This document shows, piece after piece, positions 1 through 10,164 of a stretch of 64,000 nucleotides of DNA (the stretch's first letter is position 1; each line of letters starts with the position of its first letter). Under the pieces are notes generated by a model. That model made no database searches, was not told the DNA's origin, and was given only the letters and a program-made list of their open reading frames with translations. The stretch spans positions 124,001 to 188,000 of the forward strand of contig JAGVSM010004972.1 of the NCBI GenBank assembly GCA_022494885.1. Reading direction: 5' to 3'. The position numbers and the translations under genes were made by a program. This stretch comes from Micrasema longulum. Taxonomy: Eukaryota > Arthropoda > Insecta > Trichoptera > Brachycentridae.

Positions 1-34
1 GGATACTGTGTGGAGGGCGAGAGTTTTCATTTCG

Positions 35-335
35 CTAAATCTCCCCCTCCAAGCTTCGATCCATGAAGTTTCGGGCTATTAGGTGGGGGGTGAGCTCTTT
101 AACACCTTCAGGGTTAACTAGTGATCCCCCGAGGATGCCGCTTCTTTCATGATATAAGGCATCACATTCACATAGAACATGAATAGGTGTTTCCTCATTT
201 GCACTGCAGAACCTACATCTAGAAGTTTCGGAAAGGTTCATTTTAGCAAGGTGTTTGTTCAATCTGCAGTCAATTTTACAGCAATTAAAATTATTATCAT
301 TTACATAAGAAATGTATTCGGTTTTTTTAATGTAC
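35..335 (-). pseudogene. C-terminal end of a LINE (RNase H / zinc-knuckle tail)
   Basis: Read on the minus strand, an open frame runs from about 335 to 35 and encodes a typical tail of the ORF2 polyprotein of I/R1-type non-LTR retrotransposons: a segment like CKIDCRLNKHLAKM followed by a CRFC...HVLCEC motif, which looks like the Cys/His zinc knuckle that follows RNase H. The piece is short: no reverse transcriptase is visible and the RNase H core is missing on the upstream side, where the frame runs into repeat DNA. I see it as a 5'-truncated dead copy. Clade assignment comes from remembered motifs and is moderate. Confidence 0.6.
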
Positions 336-338
336 GCA

Positions 339-545
339 ATATTTTGAGTTTGTCCAAATATTTGTAGACAAAAGACTGGATTTCACCCCCTAGGGAGTCA
401 TAAACATAAACAAATTACAACAGAGATGGAGAACATTTTAGAGAAGGGATTATGGAAGTCTAAGCATTTACAGGGCTTATGACCTGTCAGAATGACTTCT
501 ATATTCCTTTGTCTAAAATTTTCTCCATCCCTGTTGTAATTTCTT
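339..545. repeat. Foldback repeat, family F (copy 1)
   Basis: Bases 412-460 and 494-542 are imperfect inverted copies of each other (left arm begins AAATTACAACAGAGATGGAG, right arm ends with its complement), leaving a short loop. The left flank carries TTTGTCCAAATATTTGTAGAC and GATTTCACCCCC, which recur beside other copies near 24.1, 52.2 and 55.7 kb. No coding potential. Best explained as a short non-autonomous DNA element or its relic. Confidence 0.65.
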
Positions 546-551
546 AAGATT

Positions 552-820
552 AATTTTTATTTATTTAACTATTTGTACAAAATATTTATTGTACATTAGC
601 GGGCATAATGCTAAATGGCAATTTCTTCCAACCAACTAATAAAATAAAAGTTTTATTTTTATAATTCAAGTTAAAAAACATATTTAATACAAAATAAAAA
701 AGCTAAAGATATATAAAAATAGAAATAAATGTATTTCTGTAAAAATGATCTTAAAACAATACCATTACCCACTGGGGAAAAAGGAAAAAAGAGGAAACAG
801 GAAAGGAGGAGAGATTACAC
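552..820 (-). mobile_element. LINE 3' UTR, same family as the 22.6-23.3 kb element
   Basis: This block is closely similar along its length to 22,660-22,910, which is the 3' untranslated region of a minus-strand LINE. Shared landmarks are AATGGCAATTTCTTCCAACCAA, the run ATAAAAGTTTTATTTTTATAATTCAAGTTA and the purine-rich GGAAAAAGGAAAAAAGAGGAAA. On the plus strand it opens with TTATTTATTTAACTATTTG, the complement of a TAAATAAATAA 3' tail. It is a 5'-truncated insertion that kept only untranslated sequence. Confidence 0.75.
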
Positions 821-992
821 GTGATTACAGATTTACTCATTTAAAACTGTATATACGAGTAATTGTATGCACATATTATACAGACTGTAGTATATTTATT
901 TTTTTCTGTACCAGTATCATAAATTAATTAATGTCTTGAATATCTGCAACTACACGTTTTATTTTATATTCATCATATTATTTATGCTGAAT

Positions 993-1181
993 TTAAAAAA
1001 AGAAAAAAAAAGAAATATTAGCGTTCTTATAACCCAAATATTTCAATTTTGCTGGCCATTTTCTACGAGTCGTAAATAACTCACTATTAGAAAATGGAAA
1101 TCAAGTTGGGGTAGAGTGGGGTTCGAACCTCGGATCTCTGATCCGCGAGTCCGCAACACTAGCCACGGGACAACAACCTGA
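993..1181 (-). mobile_element. SINE-A, near-complete tRNA-derived copy
   Basis: On the minus strand it begins with a tRNA-like head (CCCGTGGCTAGTG, then a B-box-like GGTTCGAACCCC, seen here as GGGGTTCGAACC), followed by the body TCTAATAGTGAGTTATTTACGACTCG and a 3' end AAGAACGC...ATTTC with a T-rich tail. The same order appears at 13.7, 18.9, 42.0 and 52.4 kb. The head implies RNA polymerase III transcription and mobilisation by a LINE, as for tRNA-derived SINEs generally. The partner LINE is not identified. Confidence 0.8.
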
Positions 1182-1717
1182 TTCATTCATTCAATTAAAA
1201 AGCATTAACAATTTCCTAGTTATTAGACATAATTATTAAGCACGTGGTGTTTAGACGTTTTAGATTTCTTTCTTATTTTTCCCAAAATATATTTATAAAT
1301 GTTATTAAATTTACATTACCAAAAATTTATTACGATCACGAAAATGAAAAATCATCATTGAGAATAATAAAGTGAACATCCTCTGTACTTACGTTTATAT
1401 ATATAGAGTAGACATTTAATAAAAACAAAGTAATGTCAATTCTTTCTAAAACATGTCAAAGGCATAATTTTATAAATTAAAAATAAATTAAATTATTATT
1501 CGGCCAAATCAAAAATTTTACGTGCTTATAGGTCAGTAACAAACAAAAAAGTTAATAAATTATCACGATCACACTTCCTATATATTATTTTATTTTTATG
1601 AGGATATCAACAGAAATACAACATGTAAAAAAATATAACAAATAAAATATACAGAGAATAAAACCAATAACAGATATCTACAGAAATACATACATTGAAT
1701 ACCCGTACAATACATGC

Positions 1718-1800
1718 TAGTGTGTTTGTGTGAGTGTAAGTGTGTGAGAGGGTGGGTGAGTGGGTGTTATAATGGAATGAGAGTGGACATGTGTGTAAAT
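1718..1800 (+). repeat. GT/GTGAG-rich degenerate simple repeat
   Basis: A tract of TGTGTGAGTG-like units with drift (GTGTGTTTGTGTGAGTGTAA and so on). A similar tract lies at 38,925-38,990, again downstream of an AT-rich block, so both could sit inside related untranslated LINE sequence; I could not establish that. Confidence 0.5.
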
Positions 1801-2239
1801 ATCATTGCACAAGTGTCAAAAATATATAAAATATTAAGAATTAGAGATAAAATAATATTTTATTATAGAAACTAAGTATAAGATAAAAAAGTGTACAAAA
1901 GTGTATACAACAAGGACGCCTCAAATAATGTTCCTAGTAATTAAAAATGATAAACAGGTCACAGTATCGTGATACGACCTTAAAATGGAAATTCAGGAGC
2001 CGCCATTTTGAATTTTAAAAATAACACGGAACGAACTTTACTAATGGCGCGAAAACAATTTCAGAGTGAATTATGCTAATTTAATTAATAGGCCGGACAG
2101 AGTAAAATATTTTTACAAAATAAAAAAATGTATTGCTTTTTGTTTATTGTTTTAATGTAATTATATTATCTTCACTTCTACACCTTATTGTTCCGATGAG
2201 ATATCGACATTTATTAACTACGAAGCCCTATCGACGATT

Positions 2240-2475
2240 CGAATTATGTAAGGCGCGCACACAAGAGCCGGCCGCACGAGACGCGGCGTCGCGTCGGCGT
2301 CGGACGCGGACGCCACACGTGACGTCAGAGTGCGTAAGCGACGCGAGTATTATGTATCCAGCGTGTATGTAAATATTATACAGAATGCTGAACTTGACCC
2401 CGGCGCGGGCACACGCGGCTATGGGAGAGGAATCCGACGCAGGGCGCGGCCGCGGTTAGCGGTTACCTCACAATT
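2240..2475. promoter_or_regulatory. GC- and CpG-rich island, possible promoter
   Basis: In a very AT-rich window this block stands out by many CG dinucleotides (GCGTCGCGTCGGCGTCGGACG and GGGCGCGGCCGCGGTTAGCGG). It contains CACGTGACGTCA, an overlapping E-box and CRE-like site. No TATA box or initiator could be placed confidently and no exon was recognised beside it. It may be a promoter or first exon of a host gene whose coding part lies elsewhere, or a GC-rich element end. The functional call is inference; the composition is directly visible. Confidence 0.35.
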
Positions 2476-2479
2476 ACTA

Positions 2480-3585
2480 TTTATACGCGGATTATTTATG
2501 AACATACATTTAACATGTACCGTTAATCCTAATAGTTTACACATGTAAAGGTTACAGATGTTAATCGAAGTCTCAAACGAATCATACTACACTGTATCTA
2601 TGTATCAATATGTTTATGCTAGAAAGCAAGCGACTGATTTAATAGTACACCCGTTTAGTTTTACGATGTCAGTAATTATGTATGTATTCGTATGTTCATT
2701 ATTATATTTTTGTACCTTTTACATTATTTTTCTATAGCTTTTTTCTTTTCTTATTCTTTAAATTCAAATTTATCTTGTTTCTATTTACTTTATTTTTATA
2801 ACTGTTTATAAGTATATGTATTTTTATTTTATTTGCAATTTCTAAGTGCCTAACAATTGTTAATTGCTTTTATTTTGATACCAATAGTGTACTTAATCGA
2901 TATCTTACACTACTGTGGAAAAATTTTATTGACTGTTTTCACAATTTTCGTTCATGTGTATTCTAATTTTCTTTATACAATATATGTAAAAACTGATGTT
3001 TTTTTCCCAAATATAAAATAAATAAATAACTGAAATTCAAGAAAACGCTTGTGTATTTATTTTTCTTTTATTTATTAACGCCTAAAGATCCTTTACATAT
3101 AAAGAGGTTATGAACAATTTATATATATATAAATACAATTTAAAATGAAAAAATAGTAATTTATAAATGCATTAATTTACCATCGTTACTAGAACAAGTG
3201 CCATTCAATTCTATGTTCTGTTGAAAATGGCCAGACCGCTTTTATACAAAATAAAACTGTTATTATCACCTTCTGAAAATAGTGTCGATAAAAAAAACGA
3301 TATTTCTCAATTTGTAAAAAAACAACCACAGCACTAGATAAATCTAGCTGTACTTGAAAGTTTATTAAAACTGGTCGTATACATAATTAAATTCTTATTT
3401 GTAATATAAACAAACTAATGTATTCATTGTTTATCACTTGTCAAAGTCAAAAACATTCCAACTGTGGTGTCGATTTGATTATTCACTCGTTTCATAATGG
3501 TGCTATTCGGGAACAGAGAATTAATGTTCGAATTTAACTTAGATATATTAATATATCCGAAATAAAAATGATGCCTCATTGGCCT
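2480..3585. other. AT-rich sequence without recognised features
   Basis: Long T-rich and AT-rich runs. The part at about 2,700-3,035 ends in AAATAAATAAATAA and could be a LINE 3' untranslated tail on the plus strand, but no coding similarity supports it. Confidence 0.5.
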
Positions 3586-3586
3586 A

Positions 3587-3895
3587 TTTAAGTTCTTATT
3601 TTCATGACAATCCAAGACCACATACCAGTCGTCACAACCTTTGAAGAGATTGTGAAAATTTGGTGGGTAGCTCTGCTTCATCCTCCATACAACCCTGACC
3701 TGGTGCCATCAGTTTTCTATCTGTTCGGGTCGCTAAAAGAAACTCATCGTTGGCTTCACTTTGACGATGAGGAGGCTGTGAATACGCCCGTACGTCAATG
3801 GTTTAAGAAGCAGGACCGTGCTTTTTACAGTGGAATACATGCCCTTGTTTAAATATGGACCAAAACTGTGAAAATGGACGGAGATTATTAAAATA
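3587..3895 (+). pseudogene. mariner transposase remnant (C-terminal half of catalytic domain)
   Basis: A first segment encodes FHDNPRPHTSRHN, matching the mariner HDNARPH catalytic block with its second Asp. After a frameshift a second segment encodes HPPYNPDLVPSVFYLFG, the counterpart of the HPPYSPDLAPSDYHLF block, then a tail resembling DEE-V...WFKKQ...FY-GI--LV-IWTK. The third catalytic Asp of the DD34D triad is replaced (PSV instead of PSD) and the frame has stops, so it cannot be active. The N-terminal DNA-binding part and terminal inverted repeats were not found. A SINE-C follows 20-30 bases downstream. Confidence 0.85.
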
Positions 3896-3917
3896 CACTG
3901 CAATCCAATGGCAAAGA

Positions 3918-4090
3918 TTTTTTTTTGCACCACAAAAGGTCAAAAGGCCCAATTACATTGATGAATTACAACACAGAACACCAAGGCTTGAGAAAAATCA
4001 CATTTAATGTCTGTATTCTTACCGGGAATCAAACCCGGAACCTTCCATGTATGAGTCAAGCGTCTTGACCACTACACCACGGAGGCCGCC
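3918..4090 (-). mobile_element. SINE-C, tRNA-derived copy
   Basis: On the minus strand it starts GGCGGCCTCCGTGGTGTAGTG, an A-box-like head, then a B-box-like GGTTCCGGGTTTGATTCCCGG. The body contains TTCTCAAGCCTTGGTG and the element ends in a run of A on that strand (plus-strand TTTTTTTTTGCACCACAA). The copy at 5,912-6,088 is closely similar over its whole length. The head resembles a tRNA but the acceptor stem does not close, so this is not a working tRNA gene. Confidence 0.8.
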
Positions 4091-4094
4091 TTCA

Positions 4095-4895
4095 TTTGGT
4101 TCTGTTCAGAGGTAAACACGAAAGGATAGAGGTTGAATTATTTTTAATTTATTTTATGATTTATACACTATTTCATACCACGGGTTTTAAAATTCATATC
4201 TAGCAGTTTCAAGCAATGATGTTCTAAATTTAAGATTCAAATCAAATATGTTATTAAAATATTGCAAATGCATTGTGCAATGTGCATACTAGGGTACAAA
4301 ATAAATTTATAATTAGCATTATTACGCAGAACCGTTATATAAAATTTAATTGAGGACCTTGAAAAGTTTTATATTCACAGTACAATTGTACTTTTTTAAA
4401 ATACATAGAAGCGGTTGCATTTACATTGATTTTATCGCGGGAGTAAAATGTCAGTGATCTAGTCAGATAAAATCGTCAATGAGTTATTGCAATGATTAAT
4501 AAGGCAGAGCAAATTAAAATATTGCATAATAATCTAGCTACCGGAAATAGTATTGCATATGCGTGTCATACTCAATCAATCCGCATTATAAATCGTAATT
4601 ATTATTATGTAAACCTTGATTTTGTAAGGGATTTTAATTAATACGAGTTACAAGTGGATAAAAAAGACAGCAATTTAATACGTAAATTGAAATTATGAAG
4701 ACGAAATTTCATAAGCTCTTTAAGCAATGTTTTTTAATATAATATTAGCACAGGCACACTATCAGTTATTACTAAATCTGAACTATATATTATGTTTTTT
4801 TTTTAAATTTGTATCTGTTACCAAGCCTGTACTGAAAAGGACAAATAACATTTGATTTCATTTACATAATATCAAGTTTATTTGTAGCTGCTCGT
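4095..4895. other. AT-rich spacer without recognised features
   Basis: Only AT-rich unique-looking sequence is seen: no coding similarity, no clear inverted repeat and no tRNA-like head. Confidence 0.5.
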
Positions 4896-4899
4896 CAAA

Positions 4900-5395
4900 C
4901 TATTATTGACAATTCAATTTCATAAATTAAAAAAAATACTTACTTGTTTATTTTTATTACCTTATACTTGTTTTTTATTTTTTACCATTATATCAAATTG
5001 CACTGTAGTATTGGCAAATACGCATTTCATAGATACATATTTTTATTTCTTATTTTTTCGTGATAATATATGCTGGCTTGTTTATTAATTTAACTTAAAA
5101 ATGTCTTTCTTGCTTACCGTAACAATTTATTTATTGTTTGCCTTACAGAATTTATTTCATAAGCTTATATCTTTGCATTTTTTGTTTATATGCTTACTGT
5201 TTTTTCTTGCATACCTTTGTTATTATTGTTTTTTTTTTTACTTTGTAAAACTTTTTATCATATCCTTTCTAACTAATTTCACAATTTTTTTCTGTATATT
5301 CTGTTTATTATTTAGTATGTTAGCATGTAATTCATTTTTATTTTTTGTAAATGCCTTTTGGGCGTTAATGAACAAAATAAATAAATAAATAAAAA
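4900..5395 (+). mobile_element. Probable LINE 3' untranslated tail
   Basis: A T-rich stretch rich in short TTTTATTT words ends in CCTTTTGGGCGTTAATGAAC followed by AAATAAATAAATAAATAAA. That arrangement (T-rich UTR, a short GC-containing hairpin-like word near the end, then a TAAA repeat) matches the ends at 9.65 and 52.9 kb and is typical of insect non-LTR elements. The frames across it give only Phe/Leu-rich translations and are not proteins. Confidence 0.45.
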
Positions 5396-5487
5396 ACCGT
5401 TTTCTTAACATTCAATTCGGTGAAATGTGTATAACTACTTATTTGCACAAAACCATCGAATTATGCAATTAAATCCGTGATTTTTCT

Positions 5488-5575
5488 CCGCCTCGTGGTC
5501 AAATGGTCCGCGGTTTGCCTACCATGCAAGAGGTCTCGAATTCGATTCCCGACATGGGTGACATGCTCATAGTAA
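5488..5575 (+). mobile_element. tRNA-like SINE head
   Basis: GCCTCGTGGTCAAATGGTCC followed 30-40 bases later by CGAATTCGATTCCCGACATG gives an A-box-like and B-box-like pair at tRNA spacing. The acceptor ends do not pair, so it is more likely a SINE head than a tRNA gene. No family partner elsewhere in the window. Confidence 0.5.
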
Positions 5576-5911
5576 TAATTCTCTAGATAAGCCTTTAAGC
5601 TCTAATGCATAGAACAAAAACGGTCCAATTTGTTGGTTTGGTTTTAGTTCAACAACAAACGTGCAACGGACGGTTTCGATTTGCCCTTGAAATTTTCAAC
5701 CCAAGTACTTACAGCATGTTGCTTTGCTGTTATCTGTAGCTAACTTCGTGGTCAATAATCATATAATGGTTTTCCTCCACATGGGCGACTCTATAAGGTT
5801 ATTACTCTAAATTGAAGAAGACATCGATTTATTTTGATTTTTTAAAGCCTAATAATATAAATACAACGTGAACAAATCTCAAATATCTAGTAAAATATCT
5901 AAAGCACAACC

Positions 5912-6088
5912 TTTTTTTTTTTTTGCACCACAACAGGCCAGGAGGCCTAATTACAGTGGTGAATTACATCACAGAGCACCCAGGATTGAGAAAAATCACA
6001 TTTTTAATTTTTGTGTTCTCACCGGGAATCGAACCTGGAACCTTCCGTGCGTGAGTCAAGCGTCTTGACCACTACACCCCAGAGGACT
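5912..6088 (-). mobile_element. SINE-C, second copy
   Basis: Aligns with 3,918-4,090 from the T-run and TTTTGCACCACAA at one end to ACCACTACACC at the other, with B box GGTTCGATTCCCGG readable on the minus strand. This copy retains a better B box than the 3.9 kb copy. It abuts a LINE fragment that starts directly after it. Confidence 0.8.
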
Positions 6089-6091
6089 ACT

Positions 6092-6665
6092 TGTAAAGAT
6101 GATCAGGACATAGAGAGACAGAGAAGGGCCATCAATGTCAGGGCCTCTATGCTAGCGAGACGCTTCTTTCAATGCAGTAACGAAGTGAAGAAAATCATCT
6201 TTACTTCGTATTTGACGACCATGTAACAACTATACGCAAGCGGCATGGAATAAATTAAGAGTCACGTATAATAATTCATACATACAATTATTCGGATTGC
6301 CTAGGTACTGCAGTGCCTCTGAAATGTTTACAGCTGGACGAATAAACACCTTCGCTGCCCTACTTCGCCAAAGAGCCTGAAGCCTATGGGAACGCCTAAA
6401 AGCTCTAATAACGAAATTCTCCAAGCCACTGCAGGGTGGATCCATTCACCGTTGTTCGAGCGATGGCGCGATATGCTAAGACCACCATGAGTGCTGCAAA
6501 TATATATATTTTTTAATGTTTATATTTATGTTTATTGTTATATTTAAGTTTATTGTTATATTTTTGTTTATATTTATGTTTATGGTTATATTTATAATTA
6601 TGTTCATGTTTATATGGTAGAATTGGCTATGCACTATAAAGCCATTTTACTGGAATAAAACAAAT
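6092..6665 (+). pseudogene. LINE ORF2 C-terminal fragment with 3' UTR
   Basis: The translated segment DDQDIERQRRAINVRASMLARRF...VKKIIFTSY resembles the post-RT region of insect LINEs, where a run like RQRRAL-VR-NMLARRF-RCS--VK--LF follows the polymerase. The frame then breaks into stops and frameshifts, though FERWRDML near 6,455-6,480 suggests the C-terminus. A tandem of roughly 18-bp TTATATTTATGTTTATTG-like units (6,515-6,610) follows, then GGTAGAATTGGCTATGCACT...CCATTTTACTGGAATAA. The last block recurs at 63,530-63,575 and marks the 3' end. Clade not determined. Confidence 0.65.
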
Positions 6666-7154
6666 ATTTAAAAAAAACTGTGGGCACAAAAAAGGTCTAA
6701 TCTTTTTTTTTCTCTGTTCGAATTGAATTGAAATTTTAAAATAAGAGTATGTTTTTCTTTATCAAGGAAGCGTTTGATCGTTATCGCAACCGTGTATAAG
6801 ACAAACAGGAAAACTGTGGGACACGGAGGATCGTACAATAAAGTAGGTACAACAATGACATGTGAAGCTAGAGTTCAGAGTGTGAAATCTTTTGTCTCGA
6901 GGCCAGTGGCCTGTGAGTAGGGCCTGTAAAGAACGTTTTATATGCATAAGAAAATTAAACAACAAATTGGTCAGATTTTGACTGGAAAATATTGTATCGT
7001 GTAATACACATTTTTTCGCGTTTTTTATTTGAAATAGATTTAAAAAAAACGATTTCTTGTACTGACTAATTATTTTTAAGAAATGTTAGTACATTATTGA
7101 AGCGTAAGTGGTTAACACGTGCTTATCAATAGAACACGCCCATAATATATATTA

Positions 7155-7566
7155 CCAAATGCTGGGCTTCATTTGAAGAATTTCCAAACCTTTTAAAAAA
7201 CCAAATACATTAGAAACTTTATACAACACTTTTGTACGCAGTTATTTTAAGTTTGCATCCGATGTGTGAAGCCCACAATACATAACAAACATAGAAAGTA
7301 TTGAAAATGTTCAACGAAAATTTTTTAAATACCTACATTATAAAAACACTAAAACGCTTAGTACTTACAGCCAATCTGCCAAACAAAATGGATTTTTTAC
7401 CCCTGAAAATAGACGCACTGCATCTGAATTATGCTATTTACATAAATTATTAAATAATAAAGTAGACTCTTTTAACCTACTCTCCAAAATTAATCTCAAG
7501 GTCCCCCTCCGCGTGACAAGAAATAAGTATTTGTTCCATATGCCAGTCTGTAGCACTAACTATGCA
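7155..7566 (+). pseudogene. Jockey-like LINE, ORF2 C-terminal fragment
   Basis: One long frame encodes LETLYNTFVRSYFKFASDV, then a stop (TGA 7,267-7,269, where relatives have Trp in V-W-SP), then SPQYITNIESIENVQRKFFK...ENRRTASELCYLHKLL and KVPLRVTRNKYLFHMPVCSTNYA. This is the region between the RT thumb and the C-terminus of Jockey-group elements, with the characteristic VR(S/Y)-LE-, IE-VQ+KF and R-N-LF--P blocks. The coding part stops exactly where SINE-A-type sequence begins. The single stop and otherwise open frame suggest a younger copy than the 20 and 31 kb relatives. Confidence 0.75.
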
Positions 7567-7672
7567 CTATTTTCTAATAGTAAGTTATATACAACTCGTT
7601 GAAAATGGCCCTCAATATTTAATATTTGGGTTAATCATAAGAACGCAAATAATTATTTAAAAAAAAAAATAT
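7567..7672 (+). mobile_element. SINE-A 3' half, joined to the Jockey-like fragment
   Basis: From CTATTTTCTAATAGTAAGTT to AAGAACGCAAATAATT and a poly-A it matches the body and tail of SINE-A, but the tRNA-like head is absent. The junction with the LINE coding sequence is abrupt. It is either a 5'-truncated SINE inserted here, or the SINE body was captured together with LINE sequence. Confidence 0.7.
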
Positions 7673-8582
7673 ATTAAAAAATAGCCATGTAAAAAGTAAC
7701 ATTTGTCAGATACCTAAAAAAAATACATTTTTTTATGCTTCTGCATGAATGCTACTAATAGATAAGTCATGCATTCAAATCATCATAACATGATTCTTAT
7801 TAATCACGACTTGCCAATTTGTAGCATTCGTAGAGGAATATACAAATGTGTGTTTTTAGTAGGTAACTCAAAAATGCTGTTTTTGAAGTTACCTTGTTGT
7901 AGTAATCCGGTAATCAGATGGCAGAAGGTAATTTTATTTATTTGTTTTTTGTTCTCAAGAGTTTTGATTAATATTTCAGTAAATACATTTAGAAAATAAA
8001 AAATAAAAACAGCATAATTTAAAATGGTAATTAATTATTGAAACAAAACACATTTTTTTGTATGTTAAAATTGTAGTTTAAATTAGTCGTAAAATTGAGT
8101 CTTATTTCAGTTCTGCTGATCATTTAAAAAAATTACAGATGGCCCCTTCTGACTTACGAATTATCTTACGAATATAAATGTATGTGCACATATTGCTAAT
8201 AATTTTGTATATAGTTCCGACCTTACGAGGATTTATTTAACAAGTCAGGACATGAAGTTAATAAGTGTGTCATGCGCGATTTTTATATATATGAATAAAA
8301 ATTTAATGAAATAAATGTAAGAATTCTGTCAAATTTCTTATTCAGTTTTCTGATTCATACAAAACGGGCATAGTACCTAGGCGTGTAGAGCCGGCCGGTC
8401 ACCTGTCAAGTTCAAGGCATGCGCAATGTAAGGAATTCGATAGCAATAAGAATGGCGATCATTCTTCTTGTGGGCGATTCGCGACGAAGGTCGTTTCAGT
8501 GCGTAACTGTACATTGGACGTACAAACGTGGATTAGTGATGCGCATAACGGGTCGATGAAATAAATCGAATAATTTAATCAA

Positions 8583-8720
8583 AACGGGTGCATTCCCGTG
8601 ACAGTGTCGCGGGGTCCGGATCAGAAGTCCGAGGTTCGATCTCCGCTTTAAAAATAGTTGACTAAGTATCGTAAAAATTATTACTACGAATAACTCACAT
8701 GACCCTGTCTTGGTTAAATA
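8583..8720 (+). mobile_element. Diverged SINE-A-like head
   Basis: GGATCAGAAGTCCGAGGTTCGATCTCCGC matches the anticodon-arm to B-box region of SINE-A (compare GGAGGTCCGAGGTTCGAATACCAC at 24.6 kb). The A-box side is rearranged and the body fades after about 60 bases. Probably an old copy. Confidence 0.5.
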
Positions 8721-8904
8721 ATACCCAAAGAACGCTTTAAAATAAATCATAGATGGTTTGATTCTCGCCAGTTACAAGAAAAAAAAATCAAGTTTTTTTT
8801 CTCATTTGGTATGGATGGTATATTTTTCAAAACTACTTCCTTCCGTGCGAAGACAAATACTTATAGGCAGAATGGTGAACGTAACACAGTGTGCGCGTTA
8901 GACA

Positions 8905-9060
8905 GGCGCCGTGGTGCAGTTGGTTTGACGACCGACTGTGAAACTGGCGCCACGGGTTCGATTCCCACCAGTTGCAAGAAAAAAATAAAGAATTATTTTA
9001 TTCTCAATTGGTCTGGGTCTTGTAATGTATTTTTCATAATTTCCTTCCATAAGCTCTATG
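8905..9060 (+). mobile_element. SINE-B, tRNA-derived copy
   Basis: Head GGCGCCGTGGTGCAGTTGGT (A-box region), then CACGGGTTCGATTCCCACCA (B box), then CAGTTGCAAGAAAAAAATAA and the conserved body CTCAATTGGTCTGGGT. The reverse copy at 49,627-49,849 has the same order and a longer, better preserved tail. Although the head folds like part of a tRNA, GGCGCCG has no matching 3' acceptor strand, so it is not a tRNA gene. Confidence 0.8.
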
Positions 9061-9370
9061 AATGCGTAGATTTCCATTTTCTCAATTTATGACACATTAT
9101 ATTATTTTTTGCTAAAAAAATTCAACTAATAAATATTAGTACTCGTATATAACCACTTAAGACTTTATATACACGTTAAAAATTATTTACGTTAATACTG
9201 TATGAATACCTAGACTACAGCGGCTAGTTAACGAGTATAGTGAAGTTGATATATTTCGTCTGTCTATATATAAATATAGGTTAAGTATTCAAAAGGTTAT
9301 AAATTAATTTGTATAAAATTTTTCAATATAGTTCTTTATTTACTTTTTTTTCACATGTATCTTTATAATA

Positions 9371-9470
9371 ATGTATAAACTTATGTGTATGTATATGTAT
9401 GTGCATGTATGTGTATGTATGTATATGCATGTGTATGTATGTGTGTATGCGTGTGTGTATGTTTTCAAAT
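9371..9470 (+). repeat. GTATGT-type microsatellite
   Basis: A degenerate tract of GTATGTATATGTATGTGCATG-like units. Its translation gives a Met/Tyr/Val/Cys-rich pseudo-protein that is only the repeat read in frame. Confidence 0.85.
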
Positions 9471-9690
9471 GTAAATTTATTAAATATTTTTCTTTGTACC
9501 CATATACCTATGTTGGTACATTTCCTTATTTTTACTTATTATTGTATCTTTTAGTTTTTCTTATGTTATCTTTAATTTTAACTAAATTTACATACTTATG
9601 TTTCACTGCTGCACTTGAATGTGATTTCTAATATATTTAAAAGCCCGTAGGGCGTGTAAATTTAAAAAAATAAATAAGTAAATACCTAAT
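9471..9690 (+). mobile_element. Probable LINE 3' end
   Basis: T-rich sequence followed by AAAGCCCGTAGGGCGTGTAAA, a small hairpin (GCCC/GGGC), then AAATAAATAAGTAAATA. The hairpin-plus-TAAA tail layout fits non-LTR 3' ends. No coding part is present. Confidence 0.5.
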
Positions 9691-9694
9691 TGTT

Positions 9695-10160
9695 TTGTTT
9701 CAGGAAATACTAATGTGGATTGCCTATTAAAAAAAAATAAAACCTATTATGATATAAATATTAGATTATGAATATTTTAGCAAATAAGGAAAGGAAAATA
9801 AAATACCAGTAAAACCGCAAGGATGACGCGATTCGCAGAAATATTTCTGCTAAGAATGTGGTTTTGAAACAATGCCTTTATTTTTGGAATAGCGCCCAAT
9901 TATTTGCGATTTTCGTGACGACAATAAAATATGAAATCCGCATATTTTGAATGCCGTCAGCTTCCAACCAAAGCAACGAACTTAAAATTTCTCTTATAAA
10001 AAGATGCATAAATGTACAACTTAGGCAGACAGAATCGTAATAATCAAAATAAATTTTTAAAAGAAATATTATATTCTGAAAGATATTGCTTTTGGCAATA
10101 AACCCGCTACAACAAAAAAGTACAATGCGTATTAAACCGGGCGTGAATAAATTAAAATTT
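9695..10160. other. AT-rich spacer without recognised features
   Basis: No coding similarity or repeat structure was seen between the LINE tail upstream and the LINE fragment downstream. Confidence 0.5.
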
Positions 10161-10164
10161 AGCT

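Noticed and set aside
4906..5388. Open frames giving Phe/Leu-rich 'membrane' proteins
   Set aside because: T-rich DNA read in frame always yields Phe, Leu and Ile; no start context, no motif, and the block ends like a LINE tail.
8905..8980. Possible tRNA gene
   Set aside because: A and B boxes are present, but the acceptor stem does not close and the same unit with a body and tail recurs at 49.6 kb; it is a SINE.
9371..9631. 86-codon frame rich in Met, Tyr, Val and Cys
   Set aside because: It is the GTATGT microsatellite translated, followed by UTR-like sequence.
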